Part shown: piece after piece, positions 42,371-54,138 of the stretch
Layout of the letters: each line of letters opens with the position of its first letter
How positions within the stretch are numbered: the stretch's first letter is position 1
Source: Aphis gossypii
Taxonomy: Eukaryota > Arthropoda > Insecta > Hemiptera > Aphididae
Assembly (NCBI RefSeq): GCF_020184175.1
Contig: NC_065531.1
Coordinates: forward strand, 50,489,213-50,553,212
Direction of reading: 5' to 3'
DNA length: 64,000 nucleotides
Program-made: the position numbers and the translations under genes
Notes under the pieces: model-generated
The model's input: the letters and a program-made list of their open reading frames with translations, nothing else
Databases searched by the model: none
Told to the model about the DNA's origin: nothing

Positions 42371-42410
42371 AACAGTAACAGCAATAATAACAACAGCTGC
42401 TGCTGCTGTA
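42371..42410. repeat. CAG/AAT/CTG trinucleotide (opa-like) tract
   Basis: AACAGTAACAGCAATAATAA is followed by CAACAGCTGCTGCTGCTG. In one plus-strand frame this reads NSNSNNNNSCCCC, inside a stretch without stops from 42293 to about 42457. No ATG or splice acceptor supports translation. Confidence 0.6.
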
Positions 42411-42474
42411 GTGACTGTGTGCACGCCGCCGATTTCTTATTGTTACCCAAATTTTAATCGGATTGCTGTTCTAA

Positions 42475-42663
42475 ATGCGTTGGCATTGTATGCGCGAGGC
42501 GCGATGGAATTGGCCGGGCAAAGGAGGTATAGATACGGTGGACGACTACGGGTCGTGGCAGAGTGGTGACGCGGCCGACGTGTCGGGAATGACGATCCGC
42601 GGAAGGTTTTTATCCCAAGGTTGCCGCCGAAAGACGATCCAAAACGTCGTCGTCGTCGTGTAA
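42475..42663 (+). CDS. GC-rich 62-codon open frame (hypothetical)
   Basis: ATG-initiated, 62 codons, in one of the most GC-rich parts of the window. The predicted peptide starts MRWHCMREARWNWPGKGG and ends in a Val run from a GTC repeat. No domain, signal peptide or membrane segment is apparent. Possible donors (GGAG then GTATAG near 42526; GGAAG then GTTTTT near 42606) would make it part of a 5' exon. The Trp/Arg/Gly-rich composition may simply reflect local GC content. Confidence 0.15.
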   Translation: MRWHCMREARWNWPGKGGIDTVDDYGSWQSGDAADVSGMTIRGRFLSQGCRRKTIQNVVVVV

Positions 42664-43400
42664 TAATATTATATATATAAGTGAATTTTCCGTCCTACGC
42701 ATATACACCCCACAGCCCGCCCCGGACGTCACACGCCAGGACCTTCCCTGCCCGTCGGTAGCGCGCGGTTATCGCCGAGAATTATAAAATAATATTATAA
42801 TAATATTATATGTATATATGCGTTAAGCGCGCCGCGTATTTTCGTGTCGGGTATTTTTTCGATGGTAATATTCACGGCGGCGGGAGACCACGAGGCAGTC
42901 AAAAATATAATAAGACGACGTCCGTTTAGTATATCCTAGAAATCGTCTTTCTGTTCCGGTCTGGTTTACGCCGTCTGGCGTGAACGCATTGCAATTTTTG
43001 AATTCGACATCGTTATATACACCGACGTACCGGATGTTTCCGAAAACGCTGCGCGCGACTTGTCGTGTTAATTTCCGAAATTTCGTTTTTAGATTTTCGC
43101 GTGCCCACCGCCACCGCCGACACAGTGATGAGAATAAAAATATCATACCGACGTTAAAATTAATCGGAATGTCGTTTGTTATCTCGTGACGGCGGAAAAA
43201 CGATATTATCATTATTGATTTGTATTTTTGATTTTATTATTATATTACGTGACGTGATTTTTCCGATTCGATCTCTTGAACCCGCATGCGAACACAAACG
43301 AACAAATTTTCAAAGGACTGAGCACATATTTTTGTAAACTCCCTTACGTGCGTATTCCTGCAGCGACGTTGCTTTTTCATGCCCTTGTAACGTAATTTCA

Positions 43401-46400
43401 ATGTTGTCCTTATATTTATTATACTTTACAGTGAGTTCATACGTTTCGTATAAAATAAAATATAAAACCTATGCTAAACAAAAAAATATATGTTTTTTCA
43501 CACCATGATATTTCACATTGTTTTCGGTGTAGTTTAGATGTCACGCGTTTATACGACAACAAAATATTATATTTTGATAATATATTTTACAAGGGAAACC
43601 GAAATCTATAAATCCACTATATATGCAAATTTGTGTAAACACCATTTTTTTCCTTTCATACCTTAAAAATGATCCACAAATATTCGTATAAAAAAAAAAT
43701 ACTGCCCACAACCTAAATTTATTACTATACCAAATTTTCTATCGAGTACATAATAATCCACATCCGTGAACTTAATTTTCTCTACACGAAAGTTTATGTG
43801 GTAACGGGTTAAATAATCATAAACAACGTTAATATTAACTTAAGCATTATTAATATATGAGGGTTAACGATGAATTATATTTCGTCAGATCCAATGAAGT
43901 TTCCGGGTAATAATTACAATAGATTATTACTTCATAATTATTATATTGTGCTTTGTAGAACTTAAAATAGATGCCACAGAATTAAATTTCGATAACGTTT
44001 AATTTATTCAGACGGTGATATTATCTTTAGACGGTTTATTCATTTTTGTTTTTTTTTTTTTTTTAATTAAAGTTTTTATATTTAAATATATTCATTAATA
44101 ATAAGCTTAAAATAAATTATTTCATGATTTTAATATATTATATGTATACAAGTTTTTTGCTTGATAAGAATACTTTCTGAAAATAAAATGGTCGGTTGAT
44201 AATTATCTCCAAAATAATAAAGAAACTTAAATATATTTCCTAAAATATCTTCGAGTAATACGAATGGAATTTAAAGTGGATATACTTCGCTTGCGTCTAT
44301 ACATATAACACAGGTATTATAAGTACATCTATAATACGAACGGTTAGAAAATAAATATAAAATCATTATTTAATTTTTTTTTATTATTATTATAAATGCC
44401 TTTTCTGCGTTATGGACCCGATAAATGTATCAGTATATTAAAATAGAATTTTCACGATGGAAGCTTTATTATATTTTAATCCAGTTAAAGCTCGAATGAG
44501 GCTAACAACGGACAGGATTAATGGTTGTAGATATAGGTACATTATATTATATCAACGGCGGTGGACTAAACGCAACATTAAATTGGATATTGACACTTAA
44601 ACTATATTCAAATCAATAGAAAATAGGTCAGACCGCGGCAGGGTTGACTCGGTAAAAATCTTACAAACGACCGATACATGACCCGTTTCATATTCAATCG
44701 CGGAACTTTATACGGCACGAATATAATGGCGATGACAAACCGACATCGGTAACAACGCCATAAATTACCGGTACGGAAACTCCGTTTTCCGTTTCCCCGC
44801 TATACGATTACGCGATATTATGATACGACGATGAATACGAATTATAGGGGAGGAAAACTGTTTGACTATTTTGTTATTGCGGTTATTACTCGTGTATAGG
44901 TGTAGTTGTTCAGAGTTAACAACGTGCTGGAAGTTCGATTTGACGCGCGCGTGTATTAATATTATCGCGAGCGAACGGTTTTACCTATTGACCTACATCG
45001 CCGAAATATTATATTGTAAATAAAATATCGTTAAATTTATAACAGTAGTCCATGCACAGCGTGTATTGACACAGACTCCTGTGTAAACATATTATAATAA
45101 TATATATATAATATATAGTTTGTGTGATGCACAGACGACTCCCGCAAAATCGCGCTCGTAAACTATCGCAATTATGTTAAACTTGAAAAACTTTCCCGGG
45201 GCACGTAACTCTGGCGCTAGTTCAGGTCAACAATTTCCTGTCCCGTACGATACGATCTATCACGCCGAGCGCCGAGTGTTTACCGAGTTTATAATATTAC
45301 AATATATTATAATTTGATATAATAACTAAAGCCAAAGTTTGGGGTGTAGGTATTGCATTTGATCGCCGATGGCGTTATTTATGCCCAAGTACGCCGATTG
45401 GAATTTTCAAATCGGCCGATTCGCTCGTCCGATTAGTTCGAAAAGCGATTTTATTTCGTACGCACGAAACGAATTCGTATAAATGTTTTAATACTGCGAC
45501 AGACGTTATAAATATATAATATAATATACTTAAGTTGTAGTGCGATCTCAATAAAAACATAATAAAACCAAACATCAAAAACAAAATAAATACACACTAC
45601 TATAATACTTATCAACACGTTTAGTAGAACACGGTCGGTTGATGTCAGCTTATAATCAATTTATGGTACTCGCCTTATAAATTAAAAAGAAATATATATA
45701 AATAGTACTAAACATAACGAAACTTTTAAGATCTTTCATTGTGTCCGGTTTTGATAAGGATAATATACCACAACTGATAATAACCAGTAAGTTCATATTT
45801 TAAATCGTGCCAAGAAACGATCGATTTATTTATAAACAGCTAAATACTGACCGTCTAGACGCATTAATTATTATTTTATTTGTTATTTTTTTTTCCTTGA
45901 TTGTTGTTGTTTAAATAAACTGCAGTGCAATTTGCACAAAGACAGACATTTTGTTCTCATTAAAATCTAGAAATATTTTTGTACCATTACGTGAATTGTA
46001 TCTAAAAAAACAAAGCGTGACGTTCTTGCGCCGACAAGACATTATGGTGTGCATGAAAAACTCAAACGCTGTATAATATGAATTTTCTATCACGCCCTTT
46101 TCTCAGCATACGCGTTCCACAGACTCTCGCTAGAGTGAATTAAAATTTTTTTTTTTTAACCCCATGAATAAGGAAATTTTTTAGCATTATTATACGCTGT
46201 AATGTGCCGTAATATTCCGCTCTAATGGCCGTGGAACTCAAAACGGAATTCATTTAAAAATATATATATAATAAAGTTTCGTTTCTCGAATAGTGTTTGT
46301 GCTTGTGTATATAGAATTTTTCTTTTACTGCTGTATTATACTTACTTATACACCTCTTATAAGTCGCATTATTCAAATGGTGGCGACGACGTTTTTCTAA

Positions 46401-47167
46401 TAATTTAATTTAATCACCAACGACGTACTGTTCTTGACTGCAAAATACTTTAATAATGATTAACGATATCGTAATGTTAATAAAATATATAATGTATATC
46501 TATACACAATACAGGCTGTATTTTATGACGTTTTATGTATGGTTTTATAATAAATAATTAATAACTATACTATGATAAATAATAATGAATCGATGATATA
46601 AAATTTAAAAAATTTATATATTCCTTTATTTTTAACGGTCAATTTTAGTATATTGCAATTTTATTTTAAAATATTTATAAGCACGCTGATGTACCAATAT
46701 AAAAATTAGTTTTATTTTCAATTGATAATAGAGGTAATTCATAATTATTCGTATTGCTAAATTATTACGCTTTTATAATATTATTAATGAAGTAAACAAA
46801 AAAAATACTGTTCTAATCTCAAACTTAACCTAATTAAGGAAGTATTTAAACTATTGAATATATTTGATTTAGGTAATAAGTAAGCAAAGATAATTTGGTG
46901 GAAAATGTAATTATTCAATTAATTATGATTACACAACAAGTACTAATCTTATTAAAATAAAAATAATGTAGACCATATTTGCGAACTCTTTTGAATAAGC
47001 ATCTATTCCAAAAATAAACGAAATGATTTTTCTTTTACAAGGATCATTAGATTTTTGATTAAAGCTCAGAAAAAGGTATAATTAGTTAATTAAATATATA
47101 TAGATATTTAGGTTTTCTACTAAATTAAATTTTTTTCTATTAATGCTTTAATTAAAACTATTAATGA
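43401..47167. other. AT-rich stretch with a GC-richer patch at 44,480-45,330
   Basis: No gene recognised. Minus-strand frames at 45,375-45,584 and 45,911-46,093 lack domains. Confidence 0.5.
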
Positions 47168-47195
47168 ATTTACTAAACTTTAAAGTTTAGTAAAT
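47168..47195. repeat. Perfect 28-bp palindrome
   Basis: The half-site atttactaaacttt is followed directly by its exact reverse complement, with no spacer. Looser complementarity (attaatga on the left, attaat on the right) continues outside. No coding role is apparent; it could be a remnant of a short foldback element. Confidence 0.75.
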
Positions 47196-49634
47196 CAAAA
47201 TTAATGATTCAACTATAACAATTTTTAAAAGAGCATTATCTGAATCTAAAAGAAAAAAATTAATTGTTAAAAATTGTTTGTTAAAAATAAAAAACTTTAT
47301 TTTAGTTACATAGTTTAATCGAAGAGCGATAAATGTATTGGTTTCATACAATGTGTGGTATTTTTATCATTATTATTTTATTTTAATTTTAAGCATTTTT
47401 GCTGTCTGAAGACTAATTTTTGATATCGGAAAAAATGATTTTATCTTCAATAATAAGGGTTGTTCCTAGTATATAAAATTGAAATTTTCAAAATAACCGA
47501 CAAAAATAAAAATATAGATAAACATGACTTCCCGTGTATTTTAGGTCTTTTGAGTTTATTATAATAAATATTATGGATATTTGACATTTTATTCAAAGTT
47601 TTTTTTTCGATTTATATTTGAATTATTTGTTATTTTTTCTGTACCATAAAGGTTGAATCTTATAGAAATCCTGTGAAATTTCGTAAAAGCAAAAAAGGTG
47701 CAGTATCAAAACAAGTAGTGCATCAAAATATAAATAAATGATAAGACTATAGAAGAAGAATGTTTAGGAAATCTTTTCGAATTATTTCGTGTACTACATA
47801 TTATACATTTTTTAACTGACTTTTATATAAAACAAATTGTTTTGGAAATACAGCCCAATGTAGTATATCATATTTAAAATAGTTTCCTAAAATAGTACGC
47901 CAAATTTCGTCAGAAGATGGAATTTATGACACATGTATTTGGCAAAAATATTTATACTTCAGTTTTTTTTATAAAACTTGATCCTAATAAGACATAATTT
48001 TGAATAAATATCGTATATATTGATTGTGTATTATTATTAACTTTTATTTTATTTTATTAGATTTATAATCAATATAGATACAGTACAATATTATACAGTG
48101 TATACCGTATAGTTTTAATATGATACTTTGAATATAATAATGCGCTTAATATTTATTTCAATATGTTATTATATTGTACTCAGAATAATCTGACAGCAAA
48201 ATTGTTTTGCATTTAATTCTGTTTACATATTCCATATATTAAAAAATACCTCTAAAACGACTTTTCAGCATAATAATTTAAAAAATATTAATCGCAGAGA
48301 TTAATGTTTTGGACAAAAATTACTTCAATCTTTCGGATAAGAAAATAAAAATACTAATTATAAAATAATATATTATAATACATGATAATAATAATTAAAA
48401 GAAGAATATTAATTTAACAGTTTTCTTTGATCAATAACATTTATCGTACAATGATTTATCATAGTTCTAAAATGCAATACATCCATTACAGTGATTAACT
48501 CGTTGTTATGATGTATAGGTACACTCGAAAGTTTCGATTAAAAACTGTATTATACACCAGAAACGAATTCCTCGGTTTTATTCTATGATAAATATAAACA
48601 CGGTTTTACTAGATAAATAGATACATTTCGTTTTGTTTTTATTTTTATATTTTATATTTTTCACGAGACCGACAAGTTATTAATGCGTTATCGATAACTA
48701 TATTGTTGCCGATCAATCTAATTAAAAAAAAAAGGATCCGTTCTTTATAGGACTACGGTATATCGCCATAAGACAATAAAATCGTAAAATCTAACATAAC
48801 AAATATCATATAAGTATATTATACAGCGTTGTTTCGTATATAAGGATATGCACACATGGGCCATAAAAAAACCATCTTAATACTCGCAATTTCGATATTC
48901 AACACCGCTGTAGGTCATTTATGCGGCAAAGATAATATTATTATAACGACGTATAAGGTGTCCATATATAATATTCAAATCCAATAGCAAAGCTTATAAG
49001 GGCGTATACATTTTTATCTGACGTAGACAATCTATACGTATAAAACCGATCGGCGATCACCATAAAACCCTGTGTCTACGTGTGGATCGAGTATTACACA
49101 CAACGATAATAATATAATATGACATGTATATTGTCCCGGTAGTGTCTGAATTTTTTCCCTCGAAATAATATTATAATATGAATATACTCTATCGATATAT
49201 TATTATTATTATAAATCCGAATGTGAACGGATATAATAATATATACTAATAGTAATAGTAAGTGTATCATAACCGTTATACGAACACGGCGTTTTCGTAA
49301 ACTATCTAAAAGGTCTTGTATAGAAGAATTGATCGTTTATTATTATTATTTTTTTTTTGTAGTGTAGTCTGTAACGGTTTAACGACGTACAAGATTTTTG
49401 CGATGAATAACGTTCGCCGAAATTATTTGACCCTTAAACGGGGGCGGGTATTCGAGAGAATAATTTATCAGCAATGCCTTTTTAATAGTAAGATGGCTGG
49501 CACGCTGACGTACGCTTAGCCGCGACGACCGTAATCGAGCCTGCAACAGTTCCACGGAAGTGTCTAGTCAACGACGAATAAATTTTAATACCATTGACGT
49601 AATACAATAACTATTATAGTTAGTTATTTATAAG
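47196..49634. other. AT-rich stretch, more balanced after 48,560
   Basis: Apart from the short signal-peptide-like frame at 48,856 nothing is recognised. The plus-strand frame at 49,316-49,519 begins at TTG and has no domain. Confidence 0.5.
48856..48987 (+). CDS. Short open frame with signal-peptide-like N-terminus (hypothetical, 43 aa)
   Basis: The frame begins at a true ATG and encodes 43 residues. The first 20 (MGHKKTILILAISIFNTAVG) have the layout of a secretion signal: two Lys, a hydrophobic core, then small residues before a likely cleavage after Gly20. Only 23 residues follow, with a single Cys. A possible donor (AAG then GTGTCC) at 48957/48958 would make this a first exon of a spliced secreted-protein gene. 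No family is recognised. In 64 kb of AT-rich DNA such a frame may arise by chance, so confidence is low. Confidence 0.2.
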   Translation: MGHKKTILILAISIFNTAVGHLCGKDNIIITTYKVSIYNIQIQ

Positions 49635-50271
49635 TAGGGCTCGGATTTTGAATCATAATAAGCAATTAAAAAAAAAAAAAACGATTGTTTTAAAAATCAA
49701 AAAGGAAACATATTTATTTTTAAAAAAAGCATGAAAATTAACTTGAAATAGTAATAAAAATGAATTAAAAAAATTGAAAAATTAATTAACTACCGTGTAT
49801 TTCCCTAGATTTGTAGAAGTGAAACTGACTATTGTCCGACAGAATATTTTTCTACATAGAAAACAAACTATCTTCATCCACTGAAGTAAATCTTAAATTT
49901 TGAAATGTTCGATATCGATGTTATACGAGATGTTATATGCAGGATAAATGTAGATCAATCATTTATTTGCTTAATATATTTAATAATCAAGCCGATAACG
50001 AAAACAATAATAATCCAATATCCGCATTTTGGGTTTTTACATTTATTATTTATTAATTATTATTTTTTTTTATTACAATAGCATAATAAAAATATAAAAA
50101 TTCACAGCTAAAATAATTGGAAAAAAGCATAAAAAGCATTTACATAAAAAAAAAAAAAAAACAAAAATAAATAGGTTTATTTGGAATCAGATTGACGCAA
50201 AACAAATGAATGTATAAAAATTATATTTTTATATCCTAAGAAGCATATTGTGTTTTAAAATCCGAGTTCTA
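49635..50271. mobile_element. Non-autonomous DNA transposon, 637 bp, hAT-like termini
   Basis: The ends are TAGGGCTCGGATTTTGAA (left) and, reverse-complemented, TAGAACTCGGATTTTAAA (right), which agree at 15 of 18 positions. The TAGGG start resembles hAT elements. The 8-bp flanks tttataag and gttataga agree at 5 positions, which is compatible with a worn 8-bp target duplication; a TA duplication with slightly shorter ends is the alternative. The interior is AT-rich with two long A-runs and no open frame of note. Confidence 0.6.
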
Positions 50272-53200
50272 GTTATAGATATTTACATTTTATACACGAG
50301 GTAGCGGACCGACGTTTTACGGGTGGCGGTAACTCCACGGTATATTTATCTATATCAACTTTAAATACCATTAACCGACTTATATACTTACCCACGCTAA
50401 TTTTTTAGCCCACCTACAGTTGTAAATTTGTTTAGGTATAAAAAACAATAGCCCAATTTCGAGTGACCTAAGCGCATACCTACGACTTCGAATTTACGGA
50501 ATGAATAGGTTCGTTAACTACACGGCGCTTCGTGTGGTAGAATTGATGAAAGTCCCCTAGGTGACTTGATAGGTTTTACATGGAATATATTTTCAATGAT
50601 ATAAATTTCATGACATTTTGAATACCTACGAATCCGTATTAAATACGATGCGGTGAATATGGACAATAATATTTTTATAATTTCGACGAATATTGGAGAT
50701 GCGCGCGTAACTTGCGCAGTTCGAGTATAATATTATTTATTATTTATTAGTGTATATTATACAACCGGGCATTGGTCCAATAAAAATATTTCTCGTAAAA
50801 CGCGCACTATTAGCGTTTGCCGTCTTTATTGACGTCATTGATCTATATTACGTACAAGTATTTTTGCAACGAATACCATCATACGACGGGATATACGTAC
50901 GTTCTCGCAGTGAAGAGATCCAAAAATAAAATTTCCAGAATTTTTTTCATCTCAAAAAAGGGGTTTTATATTATATCTTAGTTTTCTCAAAATGAGTATT
51001 ACAATTTCAAAAAATATATCATATGGTTTCTTTGAAAAGTTTTCGTGTGATATCATAATAATTATGATACATCGCGTGGTTTTCTTCCAATAAGAAGTAT
51101 CGAAATATAGGTATTAGCAGGTACGAAGAATGACGAAACCTCTATATTATGTTAATAACTATATACTGCAATGTAAGAAGTGATTAGATTATTTTTCAAA
51201 TTTAATTTTTGAAACGATATCATCGAATACGGTGAATGTATAATACGCCTATTCAAATGGCGACAACTATCGAACAAATAACCAAGATGCAATACAAATA
51301 GATAATATATTATGATATTTACGTCTTCGACCGCATGTTATTGTGGACTTCTACAGGAGAACACGACTTCCGTGTAACGAGCAACAACGCCGACGGCGCC
51401 GTTAGTTATCGTCTGAAACACTATACGGCATACATTGCAGTAATATATTATCATTATATATTATACAAAGCAGCTAGGATACGTGAAATAAATACGAAAA
51501 ACTCGATTCGAATCAAACGATAATAATTTCGATGATATGAAAATTTGGATTCGGACCGAAGTGCACTGCTTTTTTTTGATTCGTAAAAATAGTAATGCGA
51601 TAAAGACGATAAAAATATAGTGCACACATAATTTATTCAACTGTGATGACGTGTCGTCGTATACTGCAGATCGCTGCAATATCGATCGGCTAAATTCCAA
51701 AATGGTTTTCCGATAGTATTCAACGACACACGGCTTTACTCGTGCATATTATCGTGACTCGTAGCGCACAACTAAATCGATAAATTCGTCTGGTAAGCCA
51801 ATATCTCGTGCAATATGTAGCCAACTGTGACAATAACATTACGCATACATAATAATTTTTTATAGTCCATTTTAAATTATACAATCCGGTGAATCTGCAT
51901 ATTATCATATGCTGTGCAATAATTACGAATTATGCAATACTAAACGTAGGTGATTAGTAATTACGTATGAAAAATAAAAATGAAAAGAGGAAGACGAGTC
52001 TCGTCGATTCGTGATTATACGCCGTGAATTTTTATCATACGTTCATTAATATTTACCGCTTTGTTTTTATAGAAAATTCTAGAAAAATAGCTCACGCTCT
52101 GTTATCGTGATAGTAATATTTACTTGATACACAATATGGTTTATACGAACGACGACACAAAATAGTTCATTATTATTTAATATTCACTCGACCGTGTATA
52201 TAATTTAATATAATATAGTGATTCTGTCCGTTGGACATATTTTATTGAAATTAGTGGTGACTTATATTATGTAGTGTCGTCATTCATTACCGTACATAAT
52301 CATATTATCGAAAATATGTTATTATGACATAATTATAACCACCCATGTACCTACAACTGGCTACACGCCAGTTGTAAATATAACATGTATTCAATTATTT
52401 CAATTATTATAATTAATACACGTCTTGTGTTACGATTCTAATATTTTTTTTTTTATTCAAGTCTCTTTTAAATAAAAAAAAAAATAGTTCTCGTTTCACC
52501 CTCCTTCACGGTATTGTAAAATAAAATAGTCTGACAGTTATTTAAAATTTAATGACATATTAAATTGTTATACCTGAGTATTCACGATAAAAGAAGCAGT
52601 AACTTTTAAATCTTATATAATATCAGTAACAAAGTAGTATAAAATATGATCTAAATATTTGTTATTGAATCGATCGATAATCGAAGATCGTCGTCTCGGA
52701 GAACAAAATTTAAAAGTACAAGTTAAAATTATATAAACCTTGACGCAAAAACTATCTAAAGACGAATGTACTTAAATATGCGTTTCACCCATCTCTTGCT
52801 TAATGATCGCAACACCTGCAACCTTTCGGGAGGCGCACTGCGAAGTTTGAAAACCGCTGCACTAATACAGTGTACTCGATTGTCCATAATAAATTCGTTT
52901 TTAATCTACCACCGCGAAATTCCACTTATTCGGCACGCTATAATAACATGTATATTGTATACTATACGTTTTGTATAGGCACTCGAATAATACAGACCAC
53001 TATAAATTGTAATGTCGTATATCCGCACACCAAATCCACGTGAACAACACACGTCCGAGGCGTGCGGTTAAGGGTGTGCCACTCCATATAGTGTGTGTAC
53101 ACATGCAAGCACAAAAGTGTTCGCAAATGGTTCGGGCGCCCTTGAAAAACAAACACATACATGGAACGAGTACGTGTGAGTGTGCAAACATCGGACTTAT

Positions 53201-54138
53201 ATATTTTCCGTCCGTCTGTTAATGTGCATAACTATTGGGTTGTCACCTATCCTCGCAGTGTACACGCGATCATGTGTGAATGTGTGTAGAAAATTACGGG
53301 TGTATGTGCGGCAGTGGCGACGACGGCGGAGGCGGCGAAAAGGGTCAAATGCGATATAACAATAATAATAATACCGACCGAGGAGCCGCTATTCGACTAT
53401 TCGACCGTCTCTTCGCCACTGTCGTCGATATATCTGTGCGAAAGAAAAACCTTCTCGGCGTTGATCGTTTTTTTTTCCTTTATTTCTCTAACGACCAAAA
53501 CTTTTTATCCGTCACGACAGAGTGACAGCCATCGTCCGTTGTTCACCTATATAATATAATGATTTATATACATATACATTTTTTATGTATATATTGTATA
53601 TATTATAGCTGTTTTCCAGTGCAGGTGGCTTTCATAGACGGAGCACTCGGTATACATCTTATATCGCAGGCAAGCGATAAATACGGTTTTTGCGTTTGAT
53701 TGATTGATGCGCGTGCACAAAACTCGACGATACAATACGCTACAATATGTTTGTGTCTATACGAGAACAAAAATGTATTAAATAGGATCGAGGAGACAGT
53801 AATCCTGCAGGCACAGCAATCTCAGTAAACTATAATAATCCTTCTTTTTTTTAAAATTAATAATGTGTACCAAAATTTAATCGTCCTCATTCTTTCTTTA
53901 ATTACTTGCCTTCTATATTTAAGTGTATAGACACTGATTAATCAATTAATGTTTTTTATAAGAATGCCTTTCATCTCTCAATCCTATATTGTGTTCTTCA
54001 GTATAAGTTTTGGGATTTTACTTATCTTTCCGCAGTTTTCTAAAAACTTAAGAAAAATCAGTTCTTAAAGAAAATATATAAATTAAAATTAAAATTTATT
54101 ACATTAGTAATCAATCATTAGATTGTAAAAACTTTTAT
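50272..54138. other. Mixed-composition noncoding stretch
   Basis: Several GC-richer patches (51,200-51,900; 52,650-53,820) with short overlapping frames on both strands and no recognisable domain. A possible acceptor at 53,624 and the hairpin at 52,352 are the only local structures. From about 53,850 the DNA is AT-rich and may include unrecognised 5' parts of the LINE. Confidence 0.45.
52352..52376. other. Compact 10-bp stem, 5-nt loop hairpin
   Basis: Stem TACAACTGGC, loop TACAC, then the exact complementary arm GCCAGTTGTA. The stem has no mismatches and more GC than its surroundings. It is too short for a typical microRNA precursor and has no U-tract like a bacterial terminator, so no function is assigned. 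Confidence 0.5.

Larger units (their letters stand above)
42091..43400. other. Most GC/CpG-rich island of the window
   Basis: Holds the trinucleotide tract and the 62-codon frame listed separately, and a 129-codon minus-strand frame (42,823-43,212) that is Arg/Asn/Tyr-rich with no recognised domain and is open on the other strand too. This composition is typical of promoter-proximal or UTR DNA in an AT-rich insect genome, but no gene can be named. Confidence 0.4.

Noticed and set aside
42823..43212. 129-codon minus-strand frame
   Set aside because: The plus strand is open over the same DNA, composition is Arg/Asn-heavy, and no domain or splice context was found.
53000..53222. Overlapping frames on both strands
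   Set aside because: They have no domain, and the peptides mirror CA/GT-rich DNA.
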